Shown: positions 19,880 to 31,823, counted from the first letter of the stretch. The stretch is 64,000 nt of DNA from Prorocentrum cordatum (GCA_963575745.1 CAUYUJ010000947.1:466349-530348), one strand, 5' to 3'. Program-made: numbers and translations. Notes: generated by a model from the letters alone, not told the origin.

Positions 19880-20298
19880 GGTGGTTCTTCATCCCGAATC
19901 CATTTTTGACGGTGCCCGGGCCCGATACCGGGCCCTGGAAGCCGACGTCGAGGAACCGCGCCTGGGCGGAGCAGATCCTGTCCTCGGCTCTCTGGGGCCT
20001 CCCCTCTCCTCCTCGCTCCTCCCCCCTCCTCCTGCCCTCCCCAGGGAGGCGTGCCGCTCCGGCTCGGGGCGCTCCCCGCGCGGCCCGCCGCCGGGAGGCT
20101 CGCCGAGGCGGCCCGGCGCAGCGCCCCCCGCGCCATGGGGCCCGGGGGCACCGCGCCGGGCGAGAGCCCTCGAGCTGCCGCCCTCGCGCCGCGGGCGTGC
20201 CGCTCCGGGCGGCCGCGGCCGCCGCGGGCGCAGTGCTGGGGGCCAGAGGGGGAGGCTCGGAGGGTTCAGCAGCAAATCATGGGGGCCTGGAGGAGATT
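19880..20298 (+). repeat. Interspersed repeat with HPES-type frame, left copy
   Basis: 19885-19960 can be read as FHPES.FDG.RAR, and the minus strand of 23955-24070 gives a closely similar reading (FHPESCFDGPRAR). Both copies are followed, in their own orientation, by a trinucleotide tract and then GGGGATTGTGGAGCCCC. This may be an old gene fragment spread with a mobile element. The remainder to 20298 is GC-rich and unassigned. Confidence 0.5.
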
Positions 20299-20664
20299 CA
20301 CCTCCTCCTCCTCCTTCTCCTCCTCCCCCTCCTCCTCCTCCTCCTCCTCCCTCCTCCCCCTCCTCCTCCTCTCCTCCTCCTCCTCCTCCTCCTCCTCCTC
20401 CTCCTCCTCCTCCTCCTCCTCCTCCTCCTCCTAGTCCTCCTCCTCCTCCTTGTCCTCCTCCTCCTCCTCCTAGTCCTCCTCCTCCTCCTCCTCCTCCTCC
20501 TCCCCTCCTCCTCCTCCTCCTCCTCCTCTCCTCCTCCTCCTTCCTCCTCCTCCTCCTCCTCCTCCTCCTCCTCCTCCTCCTCCCTCCTCCTCCTCCTCCT
20601 CCTCCTCCTCCTCCTCCTCCTCCTCCTCCTCCCCCTCCTCCTCCTCCTCCTCCTCCTCCTCCTC
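20299..20664. repeat. CTC microsatellite, 365 bp
   Basis: Nearly continuous CTC/TCC repeat with sparse interruptions (CCCTCC, TAGTCC, TTGTCC). The segment GGGGGATTGTGGAGCCCC follows at 20671. Confidence 0.95.
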
Positions 20665-20789
20665 GAGGCCGGGGGATTGTGGAGCCCCTGTGGGTTTCAA
20701 ACGACTTTTTACAATCTTTCACGTTGCTCCTCATCATTATCATGATATTTCCTCTCTCGCTTTCTCTGTCTCTCTCTCAATCTCTCCCA

Positions 20790-23180
20790 CTCCCACTCCC
20801 ATTCCCATTCCCAATACCATTACCATTACCATTACCATTCCCATCCCCATTCCCATTCCCATTCACATTACCATTACCATTACCTCTACCTTTATCTTTA
20901 CCTTTACCTTTACCACTATCATTACCATTACCATAGCCATTACAATTGCCATTGTCATTGCCATTGCCATTCCCATTGCCATTGCCATTGCCATTACAAT
21001 TGCCATTGCCATTGCCATTGTATTGCCATTGCCAGTCGCCACCCCGTTACCATTACCGTTACCATTACCATTCCCATTCCCATTACCATTAGACACTACC
21101 ATTACCATTACCATTACCATTAGCATTACCAACACCATTGCCATTACCATTACCATTACCATTACCATTACCATTACCATTACCATTACCGCTGCCATCA
21201 CCATTACAATCCCCATTCCCATCACCATTGCCATTACCGTTACCAGTGCCATTACCAGTGCCATTACCATTACCATTGCCATTATCACTACCACTACCAC
21301 TACCATTTCCATTCCCGTTCCAATTACCACTACGATTTCCATTCCCATTTCCATCCCCATTACCATGGTCATGACCATTACCATTACCATTGCCATGGCC
21401 ATTGCTATTGCCATTGCCATTGCCGTTGCCATTCCCATTGCCATTGCCATTGCCATTACCATTACCATTACCATTGCCATCGCCGTTGCCATTGCCATTG
21501 CCACCCGTTACCATTGCCATAGCCATTACCATTACCGTTACCGTCACCATTACCATTCCCAGTACCATTACCATTACCTCTGTCATTGCCATTACCATTA
21601 CCATTGCCATTGCCATTGGCCACTCCCATTACCATTACCATTCGCCACTACCATTACCATTACCATTGCAATTGCCGTTGCCATTCGCCACTGCCATTAC
21701 CATTGCCAGTACCATTACCATTCCGATTCACCTTCCCATTCCCAATACCATTACCATTACCATTACCATTACAATTGCCATTGCCATTACCATTACCATT
21801 ACCTCTACCTTTACCTGCACCCTTACCCTTACCATTCCCATTTCCGTTACCACTACCACTGCCATTCCCATTCCCGTTCCCATTCACATTCCCATTCACA
21901 TTCCCATTCCCGTTCCCATTCCCATTCCCATTCACATTACCATTACCATTGCCATTGCCATTGCCATGGCCATTACCATTGCCATTGCCGTTACCATTAC
22001 CGTTGCCGTTGCCATTGTCATTGCCATTGCCATTGTCAATCGCTACCCCGTTACCACTATCATTACCGTTACCATTGCCAGTACCATTACCATTACCCCT
22101 GTCATTACCACTACCATTCGCATTGCAATTGCCATTGCCATTAGCCACTACCATTACCATTGCCAGTACCATTTCCATTGCCATTGCCATTCCCATAGCC
22201 ATTACCATTATCATTTCCATTACCATTACCATTACCTTTACCCTTACCCTTACCTTTCCCATTTCCGTTACACTACCACTACCATTTCCATTCCCGTTCC
22301 CGTTCCCATTCCCATTCCCATTCACATTCCCATTCTTGTTCCCATTCCCACTACCATTGCCATTACCATTACACTTACCATTGCCGTTGCAATTGCCATT
22401 ATCATTGTCATTGCCATTGCCATTGCTAATCCAATTGTCATTGTCATTACCATTACTGTTGCCATTGTCATTGTCATTGCCATTGCCAATCGCTACCCCG
22501 TTACCGTTACCATTACCGTTACCATTACCATTACCAGTACCAATACCATTACCTCTGTCATCACCATTACCATTACCATTACCATTACCATTACCATTAC
22601 CATTGCCATTGCCATTGCCATTGCCATTCGCCACTACCATTACCATTGCCAATACCATTTCCATTCCCATTCCCATTCCCATTCCCATTACCGCTGCCAT
22701 TACCATTAGAATGCCCATCCTCATTCCCATTCCCATTCCCAATACCATTACGATTCCCATTCCCATTACCAGTGCCATTACCAGTGCCATTACCATTACC
22801 ACTACCACTATCATTTCCATTCCCGTTGCCGTTCCCATTCCCACTCCCATTCCCATTACCATTACCATTATCATTACCACTGCCATTGCCATTACCATTA
22901 CCATTACCATTACCTTTACCTCTACCTTTACCTTTACCCTTACCATTACCATTGCCATGGCCATTACCATTGCCATTGCCATTGCCATTGTTATTGCCAT
23001 TCCCATTGCCATTGTCATTGCCATTACCATTACCATTACCGTTGCCATTGCCATTGTCATTGCCTCGCTACCCCGTTACCACTATCAGTACCGTAACCAT
23101 TACCAGTACCATTACCATTTCCACTGTCATTACCATTACCATTACCATTACAATTGCCATTGCCATTGCCATTGCCATTC
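20790..23180. repeat. 2.4-kb hexanucleotide array, TTACCA/TTGCCA/TTCCCA
   Basis: Hexamers of form TT(A/G/C)CCA run almost without a break. A non-hexamer marker close to TCGCTACCCCGTTACC recurs near 21029, 21502, 22041, 22493 and 23066, suggesting larger units of about 450-570 bp. The array is open in all frames for hundreds of codons on both strands (for example Ile-Thr, Pro-Leu and His-Tyr alternations); these are artefacts of a period divisible by three. Confidence 0.95.
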
Positions 23181-23345
23181 GAGGATTCCAGTAGGAATCA
23201 TTCAGTGGAGGGTTTCAGTAGGAATCCACATGTGGAGGATTTCAGTAGGAATCATTCAGTGGAGGGTTTCGATAGGAACCCTTCTGTCGAGGATTTCACT
23301 GTGAATCCTTCTTATGGGGGCGTTCAATAGGAATCCTTCTAGGGG
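23181..23345 (+). repeat. ~30-bp tandem repeat
   Basis: Five to six units close to GGAGGATTTCAGTAGGAATC + ATTCAGT, decaying toward the right end. Confidence 0.85.
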
Positions 23346-23377
23346 GAAGGGCAGATGTGGCCACGTCGCATGGGAGG

Positions 23378-23640
23378 CAGGAGGAGGAGGAGGAGGAGGA
23401 CGAGGAGAAGGATGAGGAGGAGGAGGAGGAGGGAGGAGAGGATTTTCATTCCCCCCCCCCCCCCCCCGAAAAAAAAAAAGAGAAAACAAAAAAAAAAAAA
23501 AAACGGCGGATCCGCCCAGTTTTTTTTTTGTTTTTTTTTTCCTGGGGGGGGGGGGGGAGGGGGCCAAACAACGAAAATGGTATTGTTCCTTTTGGAGGAG
23601 GAGGAGGAGGAGGAGGAGGAGGAGGAGGAGGAGGAGAGAG
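23378..23640. repeat. GGA tracts around a homopolymer hairpin
   Basis: GGA tracts at 23378-23435 and 23595-23640 flank a run of C, then A-rich, then CGGCGGATCCGCC, then T-rich, then G (about 23451-23565). The C/G and A/T runs and the GGCGGATCCGCC centre are mutually complementary, so the block forms a hairpin of homopolymers. Sequencing or assembly error is possible here. Confidence 0.6.
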
Positions 23641-23689
23641 GAGGCCGCCACAGAGCACGCATATCTCATTGAAATAGACGCGCGAACTC

Positions 23690-24070
23690 AGTGTGAAAGC
23701 CTCGCTTTGGCGCCTTCGACCCCGAGGGGCTCCACAATCCCCCGTTCTCTCCTCCTCCTCCTCCTCCTTGTCCTCCTCCTAGTCCTCCTCCTCCTCCTCC
23801 TCCTCCTCCTCCTCCACTCCGGTGCCAGCACCTCGCCGGCGCCCTGTCGGGCTTTCGGGGAGGCCGTCGTCGCCGCCGCCGGAGGTGCGCCCCGGAGTCG
23901 TGGTCGGAGCGCGCCCCGGGAGAGGCCCGGGTTGCCAGAGATCCAGCGTATCGAAAAAATCCAGGCGGAGGTTTTTCTAAATTTTCGGCCTCTGGCGGCC
24001 CTCGCCGGGCCCTGGGACCGTCAAAACACGACTCAGGATGAAACGCCGGTCCTGGAGAATGGGTGGAGAC
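23690..24070 (-). repeat. Interspersed repeat with HPES-type frame, right (inverted) copy
   Basis: Inverted relative to 19880-20690. On the plus strand GGGGCTCCACAATCCCCC (23726-23743) is followed by a CTC tract (23752-23818) and, at 23955-24070, the reverse complement of the HPES-type segment. Relative to its flanks the trinucleotide tract is on the opposite strand from the left copy. Confidence 0.55.
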
Positions 24071-24214
24071 TTCCGGGGATCCCGTTGTGAACAAATCACG
24101 ACATCGGACCTCTGGGGAGCAGCGGCATCGGCACTTTGCCCCCTCTTCCCGAGATGGAGTTTTTGTTTCTACTCCGTCCGCGTCGGCGCTGCCAGGTCCA
24201 TCCTCCTCCTTCCC
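24071..24214. other. Unassigned sequence
   Basis: Short mixed sequence; nothing recognised. Confidence 0.3.
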
Positions 24215-24470
24215 AGCCTCCCTCCTCATCTTTCTCTGCTCACACTCGCGCTCGCACTCACTCAATCATATACTCAGACTCGCTCGTACTCAGATTTGCT
24301 GATGCCCAGATCGACCCGCACTCAGAGTCATTCATACTCTGACTCAGTCACCTCACTTCCTCCCTCAGACTCAGTCATGCTCAGACTGACTCTTACCTTC
24401 ATGCAGACTCAGTCACATCAGTTCTTGATTCAGACTCGCGCATGCTCATGCTCATTCACGCAGGCAGACT
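24215..24470 (+). repeat. CTCAGACTCACTCAT minisatellite, copy 1
   Basis: Units of roughly 12-16 bp built on ACTCAGACTCACTCATGCTC, imperfect. The same minisatellite occurs at 30030-30480. Confidence 0.8.
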
Positions 24471-24825
24471 GTGAGGATGTTTCTGGCGAGGCGCTAGTTT
24501 CAGCACTCCCAGGGAGATCCACTAGGTGGGGGTATCTCCCTCCTCCGTTCGCGCCCAGATTGTGGGGATGTCTCAGGCGATTCGTTTGTTTGGGTGCCGA
24601 ACATATTTGCTTTAAGAACAGATTTTGAGGATGTCTCAGGCGAGGCGCTGGCTTCACCACTTCAAGGGGGAGCCGCCATGGGGTATCTCATTCCTCCGTT
24701 CGCGCCCAAGCTGTGGGGAGTCAGGCGATTTGTTTGTTTGGATGCCGAACGTCCTTTGCTTTCAGAGCAGATTTTGAGGATGTCTCACGCGGTTTGCCTG
24801 TTTATGCCCCCCTGATTTTTTGGGG
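24471..24825 (+). repeat. Diverged satellite-like units
   Basis: GTGAGGATGTTTCTGGCGAGGC, GTGGGGATGTCTCAGGCGATT and GAGGATGTCTCA.GCG recur at irregular 70-120 bp spacing. They share the GAGGATGTCTC core of the 162-bp satellite but not the full monomer. A GGTTTGCCTGTTT string ends this block and also occurs at 29985. Confidence 0.6.
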
Positions 24826-25027
24826 TCATACAATGCTCACCGCGATGTAGCAGTCCCTTTTGATATAATCCCCATATCCTCAGTGGTGTTCTTGTTTCCC
24901 TGTACACCCTCGCAGTCCTCGCACCCGCACCATCCTTTGATCATCATCTCTCACTCTTATCACGACCTTGCATCATCGCCTCTCACGCTCACCACGATCA
25001 CAATAATAACAATAGTGATAATACTTA

Positions 25028-25061
<34 letters not shown>

Positions 25062-25062
25062 G

Positions 25063-25102
<40 letters not shown>

Positions 25103-25135
25103 TCATCATCATCATTATCATCATGAGCATCATAA
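24826..25135. repeat. Spacer with CGT microsatellite
   Basis: 24826-25018 is unassigned apart from CACCGCGATGTAGCAG (24838), which recurs at 29798. 25024-25115 is a GTC/CGT repeat passing into ATC. Confidence 0.7.
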
Positions 25136-28100
25136 TTTGTGCACCCCAAGGATGCAAATCTTGAGGATGTCTCGAACGGGGGCCTTGTATGTGAGTGCGT
25201 TGCGAGAAGGTCTCAGGCGGGAGCCCCCTTCCTATGGGATTCGCATTCCATGTTGGTAGTTGAAGCGGGCCATCGGACAAATGTATCAGGCCCAGCACTT
25301 GAGCACCCCAAGAGGGAAAATCGTGAGGATGTCGCGAGCGGGGGCCTCGTCTGTGAGTGCATGGCGAGGGAATCTCAGGCGGGCGTGCCTTCCCTCTGGG
25401 GCCTGCTTTCCATGTTGGTACTCCAGGCGGGTAATCGGACAACTTTACCAGGCAATGCACTTCAGCGCCCCAAGGGGGCAAGCCGCGTGGATGTCTCGAG
25501 CATGGGCCTCGTCTGTGATTGAATTGCGATTCTGGGGCCGGCAGATCATGTTAGCTGTTCGAGCGGGTCATCGGACAATCGATTAGGCAGAGCACTTGGG
25601 CATCCCAAGGACGCAGATCGTGAGGATGTCTCAATCGAGGGCCTCGTCTGTGAGTGAATTGTAAGGAAGTCTCAGGCGGGTGCCCCCTCCCTATTGGGCC
25701 CGCACTTCATGTGGGTAATCCGGGTGGTCATCGGACAATTTGTAGTTGTCTTCACTTTGGGATCCTCAGGAACGAAGGTTGAGACCAAGGCTCCCAGGCT
25801 TCTGCTGAAGTCTCACGCGGGAGCCCCCACCATTTGGGGCCCGCAGATGATGCTAGTAATCCGAGCGGGTTTGGCTTGTTGTGGCCGGCACAGCACTGAG
25901 CACCCCAAGGGCGCAAATCGTGAGGATGTCTCGAGCGGGGGCCTCGCGTGTGAGTCCATGGCGCGGATGTTCCAGTTGGGCCCCCCCTACGTGGCCCGCA
26001 CTTCACTAGCCTATTGTAGCAAGCACATCACTTGTGCTCCCCACGGGGGTCAATCGTGAGGATGTCTCGAGCGGCAACCTCGTCTGTGAGCGAATTGGAG
26101 GAAGTCTCCAGCGGGAGCCCATCTCTATGGGGCCCGCACTTTATGTTGGGAATCCGATCGGGTCATCGGGATACAATACCAGGCATAGCACTTGTGCGAC
26201 CCAAGGGACAAATCGTGAGGATGTCTCGAGCGGGGGCCGTGTCTGTGAGTGAATTGTGGGGCAGTCTCAGGCGGGAGCCCCCGTGTCATTGGCTGACTGT
26301 AGCAGTCATGACACTTGAGCACCCAGGGGACAAATTGTGGGGATGTCTCGAGCGAGATTTCCGTCCGTGAGTCCATTGCGAGGAAGTCTCAGGCGGGAGC
26401 TTTCTTCCCTTTGGAGCCTTGTGCCCTCTTCCTCCCGGGCTGGTCATTTGCTTTTTGGAGCAGGCGAAGCATTGAGCACCCCAAGGGCGCAAATCGTGAG
26501 GATGTCTCGAACGGTGGCCTTGTATGTGAGTGCGTTGCGAGGAAGTCTCAGGCGGGAGCCCCCTTCCTCTGGGATTCGCATTCCATGTTGGTAGTTGAAG
26601 CGGGTCATCGGACAAATGTATCAGGCCCAGCACTTGAGCATCCCAAGAGGGAAAATCGCGAGGATGTCGCGAGCGGGGGCCTCGTCTGTGAGTGCATGGC
26701 GAGGGAATCTCAGGCGGGCGTGCCTTCCCTCTGGGGCCTGCTTCCCATGTTGGTACTCCAGGCGGGTAATCGGACAACTTTACCAGGCATTGCACTTCAG
26801 CACCCCAAGGGGGCAAGCCGTGCGGATGTTTCGAGCATGGGCCTCGTCTGTGATTGAATTGCGATTATGGGGCCGGCAGGTCATGTTAGCTATTCGAGCG
26901 GGTCATCGGACAATCGATTAGGCAGAGCACTTGGGCATCCCAAGGACGCAGATCGTGAGGATGTCTCAATCGAGGGCCTCGTCTGTGAGTGAATTGCAAG
27001 GAAGTCTCAGGCGGGTGCCCCCTCCCTATTGGGCCCGCACTTCATGTGGGTAATCCGGGTGGGTCATCGGACAATTTGTAGTTGTCTTCACTTTGGGATC
27101 CTCAGGAACGAAGGTTGATACCAAGGCTCCCAGGCTCCTGCTGAAGTCTCACGCGGGAGCCCCCACCATATGGGGCCCGCAGATGATGCTAGTAATCCGA
27201 GCGGGTTTGGCTTATTGTGGCCGGCAAAGCACTGAGCACCCCAAAGGCGCAAATCGTGAGGATGTCTCGAGCGGGGGCCTCGCGTGTGAGTCCATGGCGC
27301 GGATGTTCCAGTTGGGCCCCCCTACGTGGCCCGCACTTCACTAGCCTACTGTAGCAAGCACATCACTTGTGCACCCCAACGGCGCCAATCGTGAGGATGT
27401 CTCGAGCGGCAACCTCGTCTGTGAGCGAATTGGAGGAAGTCTCCAGCGGGAGTCCTTCTCTATGGGGCCCGGTTGGGAATCCGATCGGGTCATCGGGATA
27501 CAATACCAGACATAGCACTTGTGCGACCCAAGGGACAAATCGTGAGGATGTTTCGAGCGGGGGCCGTGTCTGTGAGTGAATTGCGGGGCAGTCTCAGGCG
27601 GGAGCCCCCGTGTCATTGGGTGATTGTAGCAGTCATGACACTTGAGCACCCGGGGGACAAATTGTGAGGATGTCTCGAGCGAGATTTCCGTCTGTGAGTC
27701 AATTGCGAGGAAGTCTCAGGCGGGAGCTTTCTTCCCTTTGGAACCTTCTACCCTCTTCCTCCTGGGCTGGTCATTTGCTTTTTGGAGCAGGCGAAGCATT
27801 GAGCACCCCAAGGATGCAAATCTTGAGGATGTCTCGAACGGTGGCCTTGTATGTGAGTGCGTTGCGAGAAGGTCTCAGGCGGGAGCCCCCTTCCTAGGGG
27901 ATTCGCATTCCATGTTGGTAGTTGAAGCGGGCCATCGGACAAATGTATCAGGCCCAGCACTTGAGCACCCCGAGGGGGAAAATCGCGAGGATGTCGCGAG
28001 CGGGGGCCTTGTCTGTGAGTGCATGGCGGGGGAATCTCAGGCGGGCGTGCCTTCCCTCTGGGGCCTGCTTCCCATGTTGGTACTCCAGGCGGGTAACCGG

Positions 28101-29587
28101 ACAACTTTACCAGGCATTGCACTTCAGCACCCCAAGGGGGCAAGCCGTGCGGATGTTTCGAGCATGGGCCTCGTCTGTGATTGAATTGCGATTATGGGGC
28201 CGGCAGGTCATGTTAGCTATTCGAGCGGGTCATCGGACAATCGATTAGGCAGAGCACTTGGGCATCCCAAGGACGCAGATCGTGAGGATGTCTCAATCGA
28301 GGGCCTCGTCTGTGAGTGAATTGCAAGGAAGTCTCAGGCGGGTGCCCCCTCCCTATTGGGCCCGCACTTCATGTGGGTAATCCGGGTGGATCAAACTTGT
28401 AATTGTCGCTCCTCAGGAATGGAGGTTGATACTAAGGCTCCCAGGCTCCTGCTGAAGTCTCACGCGGGAGCCCGGCCCGCAGATAATGCTAGTAATCCGA
28501 GCGGGTTATTGGCCGAGTGTAGCAGGCAAAGCACTGAGCACCCCAAGGGCGTAAATCGTGAGGATGTCTCGAGCGGGGGCCTCGTGTGTGAGTCAATGGC
28601 GCGGATGTTTCAGTTGGGCCCCCCCCTGCCTATGTGGCTCGCACTTCATGTTGGTAATCTGAGCGGGTCATTAGCCTATTGTAGCAAGCACATCACTTGT
28701 GCACCCCAAGGCGGCAAATCATGAGGATGTCTCGAGTGGCAACCTCGCCTGTGAGCGAATAAGCGGGAGCCCCCTCTCTATGGGGCCCGCACTTCATGTT
28801 GGGAATCCGAGCGGGTCATCGGGATACAATGCCAGGCATAGCACTTGTGCACCCCAAGGGAGAACTTGTGAGGATGTCTCGAGCGGGGGCCGCGTCTGTG
28901 AGTGAATTGCGGGGCAGTCTCAGGCGGGAGCCTCCTTCCTAAGGGGCCCCCAGATCATGTTAGTAATCTGGGCGTGTCATTGGCTGACTGTAGCAGTTAT
29001 AACACTTGAGCACCCCGGGGGACAAATCGTGAGGATGTCTCGAGCGAGAGCTCAGTTGGTGAGTCAATTGCGAGGAAGTCGCAGGCGGCAGCCCTCCTCC
29101 CTTCGGTTTCACTAAATCATGTTAATAATCCGGGCTGGTCATTTGCTTTTTGGCGCAGGCGTAGCATTGAGCACCCCAAGGGCGCAAATTGTCAGGATGT
29201 CTCGGGCAGGGGCCTCGCCTGTGAGTGCAGTGCGAGGAAGTCCAGGCGGGAGCCCCCTTCCTAAGGGGCCCCCAGATCATGTTAGTAATCTGGGCGTGTC
29301 ATTGGCTTGTTGTGGCAGGCGTATCACTTGAGCACCCCAAAGGGGGCAAATCGTGACGATGTCTTGAGCGGGAGTCTCGCTAGTGAGTGGATTGCGAGGA
29401 AGTCTCAAGCGGGAGCCCCCTCCGTCTGGGGCCAGCAGATCATGTTAGTAAGTCGGGCGGGCCACTGGCTCAGTGTACAGGCTGATCACTTGTGCAATCC
29501 AAGGGCGCCAGTCGTGACGAGGTGTCGATCGGGGGCCACGTCTGCGAGTGCATAGCGAGGAACTCTCGATCGGGAGCCCCTTTCCTT
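25136..29587 (+). repeat. Satellite array: ~162-bp monomers in ~1.33-kb higher-order repeats
   Basis: Monomers carry GCACCCCAAGGGCGCAAATC, GTGAGGATGTCTCGAGCGGG, CTCGTCTGTGAGTGAATTGC and AAGTCTCAGGCGGGAGCCCC; most cores are spaced 158-164 bp apart, with some shortened to 121-137 bp. A nine-monomer block beginning at the core at 25163 recurs at 26499 and 27825, with near-identical sequence between corresponding monomers. A shorter, more diverged stretch continues to 29587. The open frames across it are not conserved in phase and no gene is inferred. Confidence 0.9.
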
Positions 29588-29795
29588 ATGGGGCCTGCAG
29601 GTCCAACGATTTCCACCTGTCGCACAGTTCCCACGGGCCCCGCAGGTCCTCAAAGGTCCGGCACTGCGCATCCTGGTGTCCTCGCATCTTGGCAGCACAA
29701 CCATCGTTAGTCATCAATGAGTGTGAGTCTGATTCGCAGTAAGGGGAATTCTCATGTGGGGCCCTTTCGTCGAAGTAAGTTTTTGTGGTTCAGTT
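29588..29795 (+). repeat. Conserved array tail, copy 2
   Basis: Counterpart of 17421-17630, again directly following satellite monomers. Confidence 0.65.
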
Positions 29796-29990
29796 TTCAC
29801 CGCGATGTAGCAGGCGTGGCATTTGGGTACTCCAAGGCTCAGCCGCCAAGGGTGGGGACACTCCAGGATTGCGCTCACCAGTGGTCACCGTGATATAGCA
29901 GGCGTTGCATTTTGGCACCCCCGAGCCGCCATGGGTGGGGACACTCCAGGATTCTCCACAGATAGGGGGGGTGTCTCAGGCGGTTTGCCT
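29796..29990 (+). repeat. Two-copy ~88-bp repeat
   Basis: CACCGCGATGTAGCAGGCG at 29798 and CACCGTGATATAGCAGGCG at 29886 each lead through GCATTTGG to GGGTGGGGACACTCCAGGAT. A single related start occurs at 24835. Confidence 0.75.
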
Positions 29991-29999
29991 GTTTCTGCC

Positions 30000-30485
30000 C
30001 CCTCTAGGCTTTTCTTTGGATTTGTGTGCTCCTCATTCACTCGCTCACTCACTCACCTCCTTCTCCTTTTTCCCACTCGGACGCACTCGTTCGCACCCGG
30101 ACTTACTTATCAGCACCTCCTCATTCAGACGCACTCATAACATTCAGACTCTCCCATACTCAGAGTCGATCATGTTCAGACTCACGCATACTTGTTCGCC
30201 CATGCTCAAACTCAGACCCACTCGGAGACTACCTCGCACCTAGGCTCACTCATACTCAGACTGGTATTCATCACGTTCAAACTCAGACTCACCCACTCTC
30301 CGATTCACTCACACTCAGACCCAGTAGCACTCAGACCCACTCGCATTTAGACTCACTCATGCTCAGACCCACTCGTTCTCACACTGACTATATTCACGCT
30401 CAGGCTCGATCGTGCCCGGATCCTATACACTCCGACTCGCTCACGCTCAGATCACCCACGCTCATATTCACTCGCTCCAAGGCCC
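30000..30485 (+). repeat. CTCAGACTCACTCAT minisatellite, copy 2
   Basis: Same unit as 24215-24470 and, as there, close to a GGTTTGCCTGTTT string (29985). Imperfect units of about 12-16 bp. Confidence 0.8.
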
Positions 30486-30499
30486 CACACACATGGTTA

Positions 30500-30760
30500 C
30501 CATTATATATATATATATATGTATATATACAAGACTGCAGTGGCACTTCGCGCCATGCACCTTGGTCCTTGAAGTTTGGTATGCAGGCGGACTAGCGGGA
30601 AGATCAAGCCGACAATTTAGCGATACCTCCTTTTCTGGCATCGCCGCTGTAATAATCATGTTATTCGTTATCTTTCCTCCGTGCTTCTTATTCCTAATTT
30701 TCGCCATGCCCTGCGCACTCCCCCCATCCTCCTCAGCTCTTTTTGCGGAGGCTCCTCCTT
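30500..30760. other. TA run and unassigned sequence
   Basis: 30505-30530 is a TA dinucleotide run. In 30540-30760 one plus-strand frame contains a strongly hydrophobic stretch (GIAAVIIMLFVIFPPCFLFL), which could be a membrane segment of an exon. There is no start, splice boundary or family I can defend. Confidence 0.2.
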
Positions 30761-31360
30761 GGAGAGCCTCTGGCTGGGGGCCTCATGGGCGTGTTCTGGA
30801 GGCTTTCTTAAGGCCTTCTGAAGGCCTCCTGGGCGTGTTCTAGGGGTTTCTGGGGGTTTGTCGGGCCACCCTGCCTCCAACTGCGGTCTCCCTGAACGAC
30901 CGGGTCACGATTTGGAATGCTTCGGAAGGTGTCTTAGGGCCATCTTGGGCCGCCATTGGGCTCCCTGAGGGCCATCTTGGACCCCTGTTGTGCCGTTTTG
31001 GGGCTCTCTTGGACTGCCTGGAAGCCCTTTCGGATGGTTGTGGGGCGATTTTGGAGCCTCCCGGGGGGCTTCGGACGCCCAGAAGACCGCCGTCTTGGAG
31101 CGTCGGGAAGCCGAAAAGAGGAGAACCCCAAAATAAGCCATAAACCGACAAAATCAAGGATTTTCGCCTCTTGGGGCCTTCTTGGGAGTACTCTTGGAGG
31201 CCTCTTGGGACGTTTCGGGACGATCTTTGGGGGTATGACGGCTTCTTGGGGGTCGTCGTCGATCGTATTGGGGCTCTCTGGGGTCGTTTCGGGAGCGCGC
31301 CACGTCCTGCGAGGCCCTGGGGGCCGCTTCGAGGCCAGTCCGCAGGGTCCCAGATCCCGG
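30761..31360 (-). repeat. CTTGGG-type minisatellite
   Basis: Units such as GGCCTCTTGGGACG and GGGGCTCTCTTGGAC recur every ~15-30 bp, highly imperfect. The same family is at 37800-38250 and 41650-42330, and in opposite orientation (CCCAAGAGGGCC) at 35030-35100, 35770-36560 and 36950-37450. Confidence 0.65.
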
Positions 31361-31368
31361 GAGTCCGT

Positions 31369-31454
31369 TTTTTTTTTTTTTTTTGGGGGGGGGGGTGATG
31401 GGTTTCCCCCCGCCCGGGCTTGTAAAAATATAGAAAGAGGAATATATATATATG

Positions 31455-31516
<62 letters not shown>

Positions 31517-31555
31517 AGTACATATATATATATATATATATATATAGCCAGCGTG
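31369..31555. repeat. Homopolymer and TA repeat block
   Basis: A run of about 16 T passes into a run of G (31369-31395). 31440-31550 is two TA dinucleotide arrays separated by TTTGAGTACA. Confidence 0.9.
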
Positions 31556-31744
31556 GCACTTGGGCACCCCAAGTGCATGCACGCGCCACAAATAGCACGC
31601 CAGAGAGCGGGCGCAGCAACGCCATGCGCGCTTGCCTGAGTTGCCGCTGGGAGAAGGGCAAGAGAACCCCCCCTCGTTCTTTCACTTGCGTTTCCCTCGT
31701 CCCCCCTGAAAGATGGCCAGAGGGATAGCAGGACGTCGCTGAAG
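31556..31744. other. Unassigned sequence
   Basis: It contains GGCACTTGGGCACCCCAAGTGC, a short palindrome (GCACTTGGGG-like) near 31556-31577. Nothing else recognised. Confidence 0.3.
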
Positions 31745-31752
31745 TCGTCGTT

Positions 31753-31804
<52 letters not shown>

Positions 31805-31806
31805 TT
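31745..31806. repeat. GTC microsatellite
   Basis: About 60 bp of GTC repeat, slightly impure at the left end. Confidence 0.95.
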
Positions 31807-31823
31807 GCCGCGCCTGTCGCTAC

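Noticed and set aside
20790-23180. TTACCA hexamers as a telomere or subtelomere
   Set aside because: The unit does not match the TTTAGGG-type telomere repeat expected for dinoflagellates and has three interchangeable variants.
20690-23304. Stop-free frames of several hundred codons on both strands (Ile-Thr, Pro-Leu, His-Tyr, Met-Ala, Asn-Gly alternations)
   Set aside because: They follow the hexamer period exactly, are open in all frames and have no non-repeat flanking coding sequence.
25136-29587. CRISPR-like array of repeats and spacers
   Set aside because: The whole monomer repeats, not a short repeat with unique spacers; context is eukaryotic.
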